Part shown: one piece after another, positions 26,592-35,054 of the stretch
Layout of the letters: the number at the start of each line of letters is the position of its first letter
How positions within the stretch are numbered: the stretch's first letter is position 1
From: Streptomyces sp. ACA25
GTDB taxonomy: Bacteria > Actinomycetota > Actinomycetes > Streptomycetales > Streptomycetaceae
Direction: 5' to 3'
Assembly: GCF_028200735.1 (NCBI RefSeq)
Contig: NZ_JAQKPV010000005.1
Location: forward strand, 62,001-126,000
DNA: 64,000 nt
Notes under the pieces: generated by a model
What the model was told of the DNA's origin: nothing
What the model saw: only the letters and a program-made list of their open reading frames with translations
The model's database searches: none
Position numbers and translations under genes: made by a program

Positions 26592-27524
26592 TCAGCCCAG
26601 TAGCTGGGCTTGCAGCATGACTGTTTGGTGGAACGGCACCTCGGCCGCGTTGTCCGGATGCGACTGGATGACGAGGCCGAGGGTGTCTCCGGCCCGGAAG
26701 TACGCGTACCGGGTGTGGTCCTTCCCCGGGTCCGGTGCGGAGTCGCGCACGGTGGTCTCCACCCCGCCGATCCTGCGGGCGTTCCGGGGCCACTCCTCGT
26801 CAACCCGGCCGTCGGGTGCGGCCGTGAGCCGGATCCGGTCCCGGTGGCCGCCGAGACTTTCGTGGAAGAACGTGTCGGTCACCGCCCCGGTGGTGAAGCG
26901 CACCAGGTAGATCTCGGTGCGGGTGCGGTCCGGCATGGTCCAGCCGCGGGCGGTGATGTGCCGCAGCGGGTGCGTCACCAGGGCGTCGGCGATCCCTTCG
27001 CGGGATTCCTCGGCGTAGAGGGCGGCGAAGTCCTCCGGTTCGAGCCAGGCGCCGTCCGGCAGCGCGTCGAGCGGTTCGGCGTCCTCGGGGGCGGGCAGGA
27101 GCAACTCCCGCAGATCCGCGTGATGCACCTGACCCGGGTTGCCCTGGGCGAAGGCCCGGGGCGCTCCCTCGGGCAGTGCGGGCAGCCCGAATTCGGGGTA
27201 GTCCCAGCGGCCGTCGTGCTCGGTGGCCAGTCCGGGGAGGCTGGTGCGTTCGGCCTGGGTCAGCGCGTGGGCGACGCCCGCACCGGATCCCGCGAAGAGC
27301 ACCGCGGCCACGCTCCACCGGGCCGCGGCCCGCACCCAACGGCGGTGCGGGAAAGCCGGTTTCACAGGAGGGGCCGTGGCCGGCCCCCAGTGCGCCGGCC
27401 ACGGCGATGCCGGTGGCACCGGTGGCACCGGCGGCAGGGCCGGCACCGGTGGCGCCGTGGGCATGGCCGGCTCCGGCGCTCCGGACGGCCGGTCCGGGGA
27501 CGCGGGTCGGAGGGGCTCACTCAT
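26592..27524 (-). CDS. Membrane-anchored extracytoplasmic protein, third of a tandem paralogous set
   Basis: A 310-aa protein of unknown function. A Pro/Ala-rich cytoplasmic region (residues 1-60) is followed by a single membrane helix (WSVAAVLFAGSGAGVAHAL) and an extracytoplasmic domain with ADLRELLLPAPEDAEPLDALPDG, EIYLVRFTTGAVTDTFF and a C-terminal YAYFRAGDTLGLVIQS. These segments align with the two upstream neighbours. Its ATG overlaps the TGA of the gene upstream by 4 nt, so the set is translationally coupled. Confidence 0.75.
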   Translation of the reverse strand: MSEPLRPASPDRPSGAPEPAMPTAPPVPALPPVPPVPPASPWPAHWGPATAPPVKPAFPHRRWVRAAARWSVAAVLFAGSGAGVAHALTQAERTSLPGLATEHDGRWDYPEFGLPALPEGAPRAFAQGNPGQVHHADLRELLLPAPEDAEPLDALPDGAWLEPEDFAALYAEESREGIADALVTHPLRHITARGWTMPDRTRTEIYLVRFTTGAVTDTFFHESLGGHRDRIRLTAAPDGRVDEEWPRNARRIGGVETTVRDSAPDPGKDHTRYAYFRAGDTLGLVIQSHPDNAAEVPFHQTVMLQAQLLG

Positions 27525-28312
27525 ATCGCCATTCCCGGAGAGGTGAGGTGGTCGAGCTGGTTCTCGAGGAGGGTGGTGACCGCGTGCAGCGGGAACGGCG
27601 TCAGCCCGTAGGCCTCGACGACGATGTGGTGCTCACCGCGCGTCGCGGTGCACAGCATCCGGTCCAGCCCGGTGCCGTGCTCCGCCATGTCCGGGTAGTG
27701 GGAGGGGTCGCGCCCCACGAAACGCACCAGGTCCTCCCCCTGCGGCGGGAAGAAGCAGCGTGCCTCGTCGTGTCCGTCCAGCCGTGGCCCGTCCCGGAAC
27801 AGCTCCATGGTCTCGTAACCGTCCCGCAGCCCACGGTGCATGGTCTCCGCGTCCGTGTCCGCTCCGTACCGGGTGAGGGACACGTCGACGACGAACTCAC
27901 TGCTCCGATGCTCGTAGGAGCGGAACGCCCGCCCTTCCGGCCGCAGCTTGTCGATGGTGTCGAGAATCTCGACGCGCAGGCGCCGCGGCCACTGGGCGAC
28001 GCTGTCCTTGAGCTGCTCGCCGGCCTCCTCGCCGGAGATCTCCCCGTCCCTGCCGTAGCGGCCGATGTCGGGCCCCAGCCGGTACGGCGGCTCGGCGGGG
28101 AGGAGCAGCTTGCTCAGCTCACTGTCGCTGCGTCCGCGCAGCAGCCCGGCGCTGTCGTCCTCGGCGTACTTCTCGGCGAGCAGGCTGCTGCCGAGTTCGG
28201 TGGGGGAGGCGCGGTCGGCGCCGTCCACGGTGTTCTTGGTGTACAGGGCTCCCCCGCCGGTCAGTCCGAGGACGAGGAGGGCCGCGAGCGCGGTCGGGAC
28301 CACCCGTTTCAC
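27521..28312 (-). CDS. Membrane-anchored extracytoplasmic protein, second of the set
   Basis: A 263-aa protein with an N-terminal helix or uncleaved signal (MKRVVPTALAALLVLGLTGG) and no Pro-rich cytoplasmic region. The domain has SDSELSKLLLPAEPPYRLG, FVVDVSLTRYGAD and LCTATRGEHHIVVEAYG, at the same positions as in the neighbours but at lower similarity. Two Cys (RCFFPP, LCTATRG) could form a disulfide. The function is unknown. It overlaps both neighbouring genes by 4 nt. Confidence 0.75.
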   Translation of the reverse strand: MKRVVPTALAALLVLGLTGGGALYTKNTVDGADRASPTELGSSLLAEKYAEDDSAGLLRGRSDSELSKLLLPAEPPYRLGPDIGRYGRDGEISGEEAGEQLKDSVAQWPRRLRVEILDTIDKLRPEGRAFRSYEHRSSEFVVDVSLTRYGADTDAETMHRGLRDGYETMELFRDGPRLDGHDEARCFFPPQGEDLVRFVGRDPSHYPDMAEHGTGLDRMLCTATRGEHHIVVEAYGLTPFPLHAVTTLLENQLDHLTSPGMAI

Positions 28313-29127
28313 AGGCGCTCCAGCTGCTGCTCGGCCAGGTCCACGAGGAAGGCGGCGGGATCCTCGTCGTAACTCAGCATCCAGATGTCCATGACCACGT
28401 CACCACGCTGGGCGAGGGCCCGGCCGTGGTACTCCGTGTAGGGGAGGTAACCCGGTTCCTCGAAGGTCTCGTGCCACCGGTAGGTCCAGGCGTTCACTTC
28501 GCCCGGCAGCGCTGTGCCCCGGCGCCCTTCCCCGTGCATGCTGTCCCGCCCGTTTCCCAGGTACTGGGGGGCCACGACGTTGGCCTCCTCGCGGAACTGG
28601 ATGAGTTTCACGAGGACGGACCGGCCGTCCTGGTCGTTCCAGCTGACGACCGCCACCCGGCGGACCTCCCGCTCGAGGTTCCAGAAGAACGCCTCCGCGG
28701 GCTCGACGAAGTTCGCGCTGAACTCACCGAGGTCCATCCAGCCGTTGGCACCCTGCGGGATGTCCCAGTCCGTGGCGCCCTCCGGGGCGCCGACCAGCAG
28801 TTCACGCAGGTCACCGTCGGCTCCGGCCCAGCGGTCCGCGTCCTCGGGCAGCGGAGCCGGCTGTGCCTGCCCGGAAAGCGCTTCTCCGGGGTCGGCGAGG
28901 CCGGTCCGGGCCAGCGGGGGGAGAGGGGTGGGGTCGCGGTCGGCCTGGACCGTGTATCCCACGGCGGTGCCGCCGGTGATGCCGAGGAGCAGGGCGGTCG
29001 CGAGCAGCGCCGTCGTGCGTCCCCAGCGGCGCGGAGGGCGGCCCGGCGGTGCCACCTCCTGGGGCGGGGGCACGGCGAAGACCCCCGCCGAGGGCTGCGG
29101 GGGAGGCGGCGGAGGCGCCGGGTGCAT
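28309..29127 (-). CDS. Membrane-anchored extracytoplasmic protein, first of the set
   Basis: A 272-aa protein: Pro-rich cytoplasmic start (PPPPPPPQPS, about residues 5-14), Arg-rich stop, a membrane helix (TALLATALLLGITGGTAVGY), then a domain with DLRELLVGAPEGATDWDIP, ANGWMDLGEFSANF, SVLVKLIQFREEA and a C-terminal LAQRGDVVMDIWMLSYDEDP. AAGGAG lies 9 nt before the ATG at 29127 (6 nt before an adjacent in-frame TTG). It heads the three-gene operon. No known domain recognised. Confidence 0.75.
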   Translation of the reverse strand: MHPAPPPPPPQPSAGVFAVPPPQEVAPPGRPPRRWGRTTALLATALLLGITGGTAVGYTVQADRDPTPLPPLARTGLADPGEALSGQAQPAPLPEDADRWAGADGDLRELLVGAPEGATDWDIPQGANGWMDLGEFSANFVEPAEAFFWNLEREVRRVAVVSWNDQDGRSVLVKLIQFREEANVVAPQYLGNGRDSMHGEGRRGTALPGEVNAWTYRWHETFEEPGYLPYTEYHGRALAQRGDVVMDIWMLSYDEDPAAFLVDLAEQQLERL

Positions 29128-29233
29128 CAACGAACACTCCTTGGGTTCCGTGTGCCCGGCCAGACCGCCGAAGGCAGACGTTGGTTGCCTCGCGGAGGAT
29201 CACGATCGGGTACCGCCCTGAGCCCCGGACGGG

Positions 29234-29278
29234 ACGAGGGCCGCGCCCCGGACCTTTCGTCCGGGGCGCGGCCCTCGT
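29234..29278. terminator. Perfect 20-bp stem hairpin terminator
   Basis: Arms 29234-29253 and 29259-29278 are exact reverse complements (ACGAGGGCCGCGCCCCGGAC on the left) around a CTTTC loop. It lies downstream of the DUF1416 gene and insulates the sulfurtransferase operon from the tandem membrane-protein operon. Confidence 0.8.
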
Positions 29279-29351
29279 GTGTTCTGCGCGGCCCTTCCCT
29301 CCCCGCCGGCCCGCTGGGGCCCGCTCCGCGGGGGCTTCGGACCGTCAGCCG

Positions 29352-29639
29352 TCAGACGGCGATGGAGACCTCTGCCAGACCGCCCTGCTGGGCGACCACC
29401 TGACGCTCAGCCGTGCCGCCGGGCACCAGCGCCCGGACGGTCCAGGTGCCCTCGGCCGCGTAGAAGCGGAACTGGCCGGTGGCGGAGGTCGGGACCTCCG
29501 CGGTGAACTCGCCGGTGCTGTCCAGCAGCCGTACGTAGCCGGTCACCGGCTCGCCGTCGCGGGTGACGGATCCCTGGATGGTCGTCTCGCCGGCCTTGAT
29601 GGTGGAGGCGTCCGGGCCGCCTGCCTGTGCTCCGCACAT
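29352..29639 (-). CDS. DUF1416 protein (SseC-like)
   Basis: A 95-aa protein beginning MCGAQAGGPDASTIKAGETT, with a carboxypeptidase-regulatory-like beta-sandwich: IQGSVTRDGEPVTGYVRLLD, GQFRFYAAEGTWTVRALV. The MCG start with Cys2 is typical of DUF1416. The same pairing with a rhodanese occurs as cysA2-sseC in mycobacteria. Its role is presumed to be in sulfur transfer but is unproven. It lies 45 bp downstream of the sulfurtransferase gene and shares its transcript. Confidence 0.9.
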   Translation of the reverse strand: MCGAQAGGPDASTIKAGETTIQGSVTRDGEPVTGYVRLLDSTGEFTAEVPTSATGQFRFYAAEGTWTVRALVPGGTAERQVVAQQGGLAEVSIAV

Positions 29640-29684
29640 GGAGTGTCCTTAAGGGCTGAAGGAGGGGAGGGGTGTGGGGCGGAG

Positions 29685-30524
29685 TTACTTCGCCGGGCCG
29701 GTCTCGACGGGAACGCCGATGAGCGAGCCGTACTCGGTCCACGAGCCGTCGTAGTTCTTGACGTTCTCCTGGCCGAGCAGCTCGTGCAGCACGAACCAGG
29801 AGTGGGCCGAACGCTCACCGATACGGCAGTAGGCGATGGTGTCCTTGGCCAGGTCCACTCCCTCGCCCTCGTACAGCTCCTTCAGCTCCTCGTCCGAGCG
29901 GAAGGTGCCGTCGTCGTTGGCCGACTTGGACCACGGGATGTTCCGGGCGCTCGGCACGTGGCCGGCGACCTGGGACTGCTCCTGCGGCAGGTGGGCCGGG
30001 GCCAGCAGCTTGCCGGAGAACTCGTCGGGGGAGCGGACGTCCACCAGGTTCTTGGCGCCGATCGCCGCCACGACCTCGTCGCGGAAGGCCCGGATCGAGG
30101 TGTCCTGCGGCTTGGCCCGGTACTCGGTGGCCGGCCGGCTGGGGACCTCGGCGACCAGGTCGCGGGAGTCGAGCTCCCACTTCTTCCGGCCGCCGTCCAG
30201 CAGCCGGACATCGCCGTGGCCGTAGAGCTTGAAGTACCAGTAGGCGTAGGCCGCGAACCAGTTGTTGTTGCCGCCGTACAGCACAACGGTGTCGTCGTTG
30301 CCGATGCCCTTGGCGGAGAGCAGCTTCTCGAAGCCCGCCTGGTCGATGAAGTCGCGGCGGACCGGGTCCTGGAGGTCCTTCTTCCAGTCGATCCGGACCG
30401 CGTTGCGGATGTGGTTCTTCTCGTAGGCCGAGGTGTCCTCGTCGACCTCCACGATGACGACCTTGGGGTCGTCGAGGTGGTCCTGGACCCAGTCTGCGTC
30501 CACCAGGACGTCGCTGCGGCTCAT
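29685..30524 (-). CDS. Two-domain thiosulfate sulfurtransferase (rhodanese, CysA/SseA type)
   Basis: A 279-aa tandem rhodanese. The inactive N-terminal domain has VVIVEVDEDTSAYEKNHIRNAV; the active C-terminal domain has NLVDVRSPDEFSGK, AGHVPSARNIPW and the active-site loop AYCRIGERSAHSWF, where the Cys forms the persulfide. It transfers sulfane sulfur to cyanide or protein acceptors. GAAGGAG lies 6 nt before the ATG at 30524. It is preceded by a cysteine-containing leader peptide gene about 140 nt upstream, suggesting cysteine-responsive attenuation. Confidence 0.93.
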   Translation of the reverse strand: MSRSDVLVDADWVQDHLDDPKVVIVEVDEDTSAYEKNHIRNAVRIDWKKDLQDPVRRDFIDQAGFEKLLSAKGIGNDDTVVLYGGNNNWFAAYAYWYFKLYGHGDVRLLDGGRKKWELDSRDLVAEVPSRPATEYRAKPQDTSIRAFRDEVVAAIGAKNLVDVRSPDEFSGKLLAPAHLPQEQSQVAGHVPSARNIPWSKSANDDGTFRSDEELKELYEGEGVDLAKDTIAYCRIGERSAHSWFVLHELLGQENVKNYDGSWTEYGSLIGVPVETGPAK

Positions 30525-30663
30525 GCTGTTCTCCTTCAACTGCGTGGGTGCGAGGGTGCGTGGGTGCGGGAGTGCGGAGTGCGGCCCGTGCGGTGGCCCC
30601 GGGCACGGCGGCGGATGCGCAACGCTGCGCCGGAGCGGAGGCGAAAAAGAGAGGGGAAGGCCG

Positions 30664-30762
30664 TCAGGCGGCGGGGCGACAGAGCATGGCGGCGACGCGG
30701 CAGAGGTCGACCGCCCGTCGCTTCGTGAGGCCCCCGGTCGGGACGCCCATAGCCTGTCGCAT
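30664..30762 (-). CDS. Leaderless cysteine-containing leader peptide (32 aa)
   Basis: The peptide is MRQAMGVPTGGLTKRRAV followed by DLCRVAAMLCRPAA. The RRAVDLCRVAAMLCR part matches the putative leader peptides found before Streptomyces sulfur genes. An ATG one codon earlier (30765) is also possible. No ribosome binding site exists; a -10 element lies 6 nt before that ATG, so the transcript should begin at the start codon. Two Cys codons and adjacent Arg codons could sense aminoacyl-tRNA supply. It is 139 nt upstream of the sulfurtransferase gene. The rest of the gap 30525-30979 shows no other gene. Confidence 0.65.
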   Translation of the reverse strand: MRQAMGVPTGGLTKRRAVDLCRVAAMLCRPAA

Positions 30763-30771
30763 CATGCCGCG

Positions 30772-30801
30772 ATCGTACGGAGCGACAGGCCGCACTGTCA
30801 C
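30772..30801 (-). promoter_or_regulatory. Promoter of the leader peptide/sulfurtransferase operon
   Basis: On the minus strand GTGACA (30801-30796), 18 nt, then TACGAT (30777-30772), placed 6 nt before the ATG at 30765. The hexamers are close to TTGACA and TANNNT, with spacing suited to the housekeeping sigma factor HrdB and a leaderless start. Confidence 0.65.
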
Positions 30802-30979
30802 CGGCGTTCCGGATGGTGAGACGCTGGTGACTACTATGTGGGAATCATTCGGCTGAACGGGTGGCTCCGACCCCTCCGCAGCCCGTTCCGCTCCAGGAAT
30901 CTGCCCGGTCCGGTGCAGCTGTCTCAGCAGCCGGACAGGGAGCGGGGCCCGGGGCCGCTCCGGGCCGGCCGCGGTGGCG

Positions 30980-31702
30980 TCAGCCGAGGTTCCCGGTCAG
31001 GCGCACGTCGGTGCCCTCCACGGTCAGCTCCAGGCCGTCGTCGGTGGCCCGGGCCTCGGACAGGGCCAGGCCGCTCGGCAGGCCGGCGAGCTCCCGCTCC
31101 CGGTCGATGCGCTCCCGCAGGGTGCTCTCGATCCCGGGGATGCTCCCCAGCACGGGCAGCTCCTCCAGCGAGGGGATGTCGCCGACCTGCATCTGCACGA
31201 TGTTGCCGTCCACCGCGATGTCGCTGGTCAGAGCGGGGCCGACGGCCCGGTCCAGCACGGTGATCCGGATCTCCACCTGGTTGCCCTCCCCGGGGCCGAA
31301 CTGGAGGCCGAAACCGCCTTCGGTCCCCGCCAGGGCCGACAGCTCCGCGTAGCTCATCAGGCCGCTGCCGGTGGCGCGGGTGGCCACGGCGTCGGAGTAG
31401 TTGTTCTCCAGCCGCACGTCGTACAGCTCGACGTCCAGGCCGTCCAACGTGGCCTGCTCACCGTCGATCTCGACCTCGAAACCGTTCAGGTCGAGATCGA
31501 CGCGTTCAAGCTCCTTGCCCACCACCTGGGTCAGGAAGGGGAATCCCTTGATGGACACCCCCGGCTCCGCATGGAGGTCGAGACCGCTGTGGGCCTTCGA
31601 CGCGACCTCGCCCTCGGCGAAGCGCACGGCCAGCCGGTCGGCGGCCACCGCCAGCCCTCCGAGGATGACAAGCAGGATCAGGCCTATTCGCAGGGCACGC
31701 AT
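30980..31702 (-). CDS. DUF2993/LmeA-like lipid-binding protein
   Basis: A 240-aa protein with an N-terminal membrane anchor or signal (ALRIGLILLVILGGLAVAADRLAV) and the DUF2993 domain: VSIKGFPFLTQVVGKELERVDLDLNGF, YDVRLENNYSDAVATRATGSGLMSY, and the C-terminal LTVEGTDVRLTG. The mycobacterial relative LmeA binds phosphoinositides and helps lipoglycan assembly; the Streptomyces role is unknown. It is 129 bp downstream of the polytopic membrane gene on the same strand. Confidence 0.88.
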   Translation of the reverse strand: MRALRIGLILLVILGGLAVAADRLAVRFAEGEVASKAHSGLDLHAEPGVSIKGFPFLTQVVGKELERVDLDLNGFEVEIDGEQATLDGLDVELYDVRLENNYSDAVATRATGSGLMSYAELSALAGTEGGFGLQFGPGEGNQVEIRITVLDRAVGPALTSDIAVDGNIVQMQVGDIPSLEELPVLGSIPGIESTLRERIDRERELAGLPSGLALSEARATDDGLELTVEGTDVRLTGNLG

Positions 31703-31831
31703 GTGGTCCGTTTCCCCCCAGGGTGATCGGCGGCGTGCCGCGAGCGTAACGCGGCCTGAGCCGCCCGGGCCGTCCGGCCCGGTGCTTGCAGCAGTGCCGT
31801 TACACGGCCCCGGTCACCGCCACGGCCCCGG

Positions 31832-32647
31832 TCACAGCAGCCAGGCCAGCAGGTGGGCGGCGGGCGCGGCGGCCGTCAGCGGCAGCGCGACGCCCGCGGT
31901 GAAGTGCACGAAACGGGAAGGGAAGTCGTAGGAGGCGACCCGCAGCCCGATCAGGGCGCAGACGCCGCCCGCCAGCCCCAGCAGCACCCCGGCCGGGAGG
32001 GAGAGCTCCTCCCTCAGGACCCCTGCGGCTGCCCCGACCGCCGCGGCGACCGCCCAGGCGACCACGGGGGACAGGTAGGGCTGCCGCAGCACGGCACGGA
32101 CCAGCGTCGCGGCAGCCACCGCGGCCGCCGTCACCACCACGGCCGCCACCGACTGCGCACCCGCGGCCAGGAAACCCGCGGCCAGCACGGTCAACACGGT
32201 GGCGGCGGCCGTCGCGGTCAGCGAGTCCAGCCGCTCGTCGGCCGAGCCGTGGTGCCGCAGCTGGAGCAGCACGATCACCAGGAACCAGACCGCGAGGGTG
32301 CCGATCAGAGCACTCATCGCCCGGTCCGCAGGAGCGGCGAGCAGCGCGATGTCCGCCGTCAGCCCGGCGGCGAACGCCGCCGCGATCCCCTGCCGGGCCG
32401 GCCACATGCCGTTCAGCCGGAACCAGCCGGCCGCGGTCACCGCCTGGAGCACGATCACGGCCGGCAGCAGAGCCCACTGGCCCAGTACCGCGGCACCGGC
32501 GATCAGCACGGCCAGCGCGGCCGTCAGCGCCCCGGGCTGCATCCCCGGAGGAACAACCGGGGACGCGGCCCGGTGCCGGGGAACGCCGGAGGCGGCCGGG
32601 GGCGCGGGGGACGCTCCGGCGTGCTGCGGAGTGGTGGGGTCGCTCAT
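31832..32647 (-). CDS. Polytopic membrane protein, unknown function
   Basis: A 271-aa protein with a 35-residue Pro/Ala cytoplasmic start and about seven to eight Ala/Val/Leu-rich helices, for example LTAALAVLIAGAAVLGQWALLPAVIVLQ, IGTLAVWFLVIVLLQL and VLLGLAGGVCALIGLRVA. No transport or enzyme motif recognised. Its start overlaps the stop of the MoaD-like gene (ATGA), so the two are coupled; this order upstream of glnR is, from memory, conserved in Streptomyces. Confidence 0.8.
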   Translation of the reverse strand: MSDPTTPQHAGASPAPPAASGVPRHRAASPVVPPGMQPGALTAALAVLIAGAAVLGQWALLPAVIVLQAVTAAGWFRLNGMWPARQGIAAAFAAGLTADIALLAAPADRAMSALIGTLAVWFLVIVLLQLRHHGSADERLDSLTATAAATVLTVLAAGFLAAGAQSVAAVVVTAAAVAAATLVRAVLRQPYLSPVVAWAVAAAVGAAAGVLREELSLPAGVLLGLAGGVCALIGLRVASYDFPSRFVHFTAGVALPLTAAAPAAHLLAWLL

Positions 32648-32904
32648 CGTGCGCCTCCGGCAAACGGCGGAAGGACATCGACGGTGCCGCCCTCGGGGAG
32701 CGCGACCGTGTCATGACTGCGGGAGCCGACCTGTCGCTCGTCCACCAGGAAGGAGCAGCGCTCCAGCACCCGGCCGAACTCGCCGGTGTGCCGTGTGCGG
32801 GCGGTGGCCAGCGCTTCGGCGAGCGTTCCGGCCTCGTAGGTCTCCTCAGCCGTCCCGGCGGCGGCTTTGGCCGCCGCCCAGTATCGGATCGTGCCGCTCG
32901 CCAT
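32644..32904 (-). CDS. MoaD/ThiS-family ubiquitin-like sulfur carrier
   Basis: An 86-aa beta-grasp protein: MASGTIRYWAAAKAAAGTAEE, EFGRVLERCSFLVDERQVG, and VDVLPPFAGGAR at the end. The usual C-terminal Gly-Gly is present but is followed by Ala-Arg, so processing or a non-canonical tail is needed before adenylation. It could serve molybdopterin or another thio-cofactor. A strong AGGAGG site precedes the ATG at 32904. It is divergent from glnR across 272 bp. Confidence 0.85.
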   Translation of the reverse strand: MASGTIRYWAAAKAAAGTAEETYEAGTLAEALATARTRHTGEFGRVLERCSFLVDERQVGSRSHDTVALPEGGTVDVLPPFAGGAR

Positions 32905-33060
32905 CGGTTCCTCCTGCTGTGACAGCCCTGTGCACCCATGATGGCGCCTCCGGGGACCTCCCCTGCGCGCGGGAGGGAGAAAGGCCCCCATCCATCGGCC
33001 GCATGACAGCAGAATGACGGGAGTGTGACCTACGCCCTGCGCGCCGGGCGTGCACTCCGC

Positions 33061-33066
33061 TATGCT
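33061..33066 (+). promoter_or_regulatory. Likely glnR -10 element
   Basis: TATGCT matches TANNNT and would start transcription about 10 nt before the leader hairpin at 33077. No convincing -35 hexamer is visible. Confidence 0.4.
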
Positions 33067-33076
33067 TTCTCGACGT

Positions 33077-33113
33077 AAGGATCCGGGCGATGACGCCATA
33101 CCCGGGTCCTTTT
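33077..33113 (+). terminator. Terminator-like hairpin in the glnR leader
   Basis: AAGGATCCGGG pairs with CCCGGGTCCTTTT (one G-T pair) around a 13-nt loop, and T-rich TTTTGTGCTTT follows. It lies 64 nt upstream of the glnR ATG, downstream of the putative promoter, so it could act as an attenuator or as a transcript-stabilising stem. No alternative antiterminator was worked out. Confidence 0.55.
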
Positions 33114-33176
33114 GTGCTTTCTGGGCAGAGCCGCTCGAACCGTCCCCCGGCCAGGACTGTGGAAGGAACGCCCCTG

Positions 33177-33950
33177 ATGAGTTCGCTGCTTCTGTTGACC
33201 AACGCACTCCAACCCTCCTCTCAGGTCCTCCCCGCTCTCGAGCTCCTCCTGCACAACGTGCGGGTGGTGCCTGCCGAGGGCCCCGCCCTGGTGGACGCCC
33301 CGAGCGCCGACGTCATCCTCATCGACGGCCGCAAGGACCTGCCGCAGATCCGTTCGCTCTGTCAGCTGCTGCGTTCCACCGGGCCCGGCTGCCCGCTCAT
33401 GCTGATCGTCACCGAGGGGGGACTGGCCGCCGTCACCGCCGACTGGGGCGTGGACGACGTCGTGCTCGACACGGCGGGGCCGGCCGAGGTCGAGGCCCGG
33501 CTGCGGCTGGCCGGCGGCCGCCACCAGCTCAGCTCGGACGACAGCCCCATGGAGATCCGCAACGGCGACCTCTCCGTCGACGAGGCGACCTACAGCGCCC
33601 GGGTCAAGGGCCGGGTCCTCGACCTGACCTTCAAGGAGTTCGAACTCCTCAAGTACCTGGCCCAGCACCCCGGGCGGGTTTTCACCCGCGCGCAGCTGCT
33701 CCAGGAGGTCTGGGGCTACGACTACTTCGGCGGCACGCGCACCGTGGACGTCCATGTCCGGCGGCTGCGGGCCAAGCTGGGGCCCGAGCACGAGGCGCTG
33801 ATCGGCACCGTGCGCAATGTCGGCTACCGCTTCGTCACGCCGGAGAAGGGTGACAAGTCCCCGGAGCAGGCCCACGCCCGCGCCGTCACCCGGGAGGCGG
33901 AGCAGCTGGTGCAGCAGGCCGCGCGGCAGAACCGCAATCCTCGCGCGTAG
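33177..33950 (+). CDS. glnR: GlnR, OmpR-type global nitrogen regulator
   Basis: A 257-aa orphan response regulator controlling glnA, amtB, glnK, nirB and other nitrogen genes. The receiver-like domain (residues 1-120) begins [20 protein letters not shown] and keeps Asp50 (VILID), but lacks the normal acidic pocket, consistent with the phosphorylation-independent dimer known for GlnR. The OmpR winged helix (130-225) has [20 protein letters not shown] and [16 protein letters not shown] 30-residue charged tail follows. The ATG at 33177 has GGAAGGA upstream. No cognate kinase gene is adjacent. Confidence 0.95.
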   Translation: MSSLLLLTNALQPSSQVLPALELLLHNVRVVPAEGPALVDAPSADVILIDGRKDLPQIRSLCQLLRSTGPGCPLMLIVTEGGLAAVTADWGVDDVVLDTAGPAEVEARLRLAGGRHQLSSDDSPMEIRNGDLSVDEATYSARVKGRVLDLTFKEFELLKYLAQHPGRVFTRAQLLQEVWGYDYFGGTRTVDVHVRRLRAKLGPEHEALIGTVRNVGYRFVTPEKGDKSPEQAHARAVTREAEQLVQQAARQNRNPRA

Positions 33951-33959
33951 ACTGCGCGC

Positions 33960-34985
33960 GTGGCCAAGGTGACGCGGGACGACGTGGCGCGACTGGCGGG
34001 TACGTCCACCGCGGTGGTCAGCTATGTCGTCAACAACGGCCCCCGCCCGGTGGCGGCTGCCACCCGGGAACGGGTGCTCGCCGCGATCAAGGAGCTGGGA
34101 TACCGCCCCGACCGGGTCGCGCAGGCGATGGCCTCCCAGCGCACCGACCTGATAGGCCTGATCCTGCCCGACGCCCGGCAGCCCTTCTTCGCCGAAATGG
34201 CGCACGCCGTGGAGCAGGCCGCCGCCGAGCGCGGGAAGATGGTGCTCGTCGGCAACTCCGACTACCTCGACGAGCGCGAGGTGCACTACCTGCGGGCCTT
34301 TCTCGGCATGCGGGTCTCCGGGCTCATCCTGGTCAGCCAGGGCCCCAGCGAGCACGCCGCGTCCGAGATCGAGGCATGGGACGCCCGGGTGGTGCTGCTG
34401 CACCGGCGGCCGGACGCCATCGACGACGTCGCGGTGGTCCTGGACGATGTGGGCGGCGCGCAGCTCGCCACCCGGCACCTGCTGGAGCACGGCCCCGCGT
34501 ATGTCGCCTGCCTCGGCGGCGTGGAGACCACCCCGGAGTCCGGTGACCCGGTCACCGACCACGTCACCGGGTGGCGGCGGGCGATGGCCGAGGCGGGGAT
34601 CAGCACCGTGGGCCGGCTGTTCCAGGCCCCCTACAACCGCTACGACGCGTACCGGGTGGCGCTCGACCTGCTGGCCGGGCCCGACCGCCCGCCGGCTCTG
34701 GTCTGCGCCACCGACGACCAGGCCATCGGCGTGCTGCGGGCGGCCCGGGAGCTCCGGATCGACGTTCCCGGCGAGCTCGCGGTCGCCGGTTTCGACGACG
34801 TGAAGGAAGCGGCGCTCACCGACCCGCCGCTGACGACCGTGGCCTCGGACCGGGTGGCGATGGCCCGCGAGGCGGTGCGCCTCGCGGTGGGCGAGCCGGC
34901 CGAGGACGGCAACGGCGACCGCGTGCAGCAGTTCCCGGTCACCCTGCGGATCCGCCGCTCCTGCGGCTGCCCCACCGCTTCCTGA
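33960..34985 (+). CDS. LacI-family transcriptional regulator
   Basis: A 341-aa regulator. The HTH is [20 protein letters not shown] (residues 5-24), with the hinge [22 protein letters not shown]. The periplasmic-binding-like sensor has [53 protein letters not shown] and [20 protein letters not shown]. The ligand is unknown. It starts at GTG 33960, 9 nt after the glnR stop, so it is probably cotranscribed with glnR. A hairpin terminator follows. Confidence 0.9.
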   Translation: MAKVTRDDVARLAGTSTAVVSYVVNNGPRPVAAATRERVLAAIKELGYRPDRVAQAMASQRTDLIGLILPDARQPFFAEMAHAVEQAAAERGKMVLVGNSDYLDEREVHYLRAFLGMRVSGLILVSQGPSEHAASEIEAWDARVVLLHRRPDAIDDVAVVLDDVGGAQLATRHLLEHGPAYVACLGGVETTPESGDPVTDHVTGWRRAMAEAGISTVGRLFQAPYNRYDAYRVALDLLAGPDRPPALVCATDDQAIGVLRAARELRIDVPGELAVAGFDDVKEAALTDPPLTTVASDRVAMAREAVRLAVGEPAEDGNGDRVQQFPVTLRIRRSCGCPTAS

Positions 34986-35005
34986 CCACCGCCCCTTGAC
35001 CGCCG

Positions 35006-35035
35006 CTCGCTCCGCGCGGCCGGGCGGAGCGAGCA
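35006..35035. terminator. Hairpin terminator after the LacI-family gene
   Basis: Perfect arms GCTCGCTCCG and CGGAGCGAGC with a 10-nt loop, between two convergent genes. Confidence 0.7.
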
Positions 35036-35054
35036 GCTCGGCCGGGCGGAGAGG

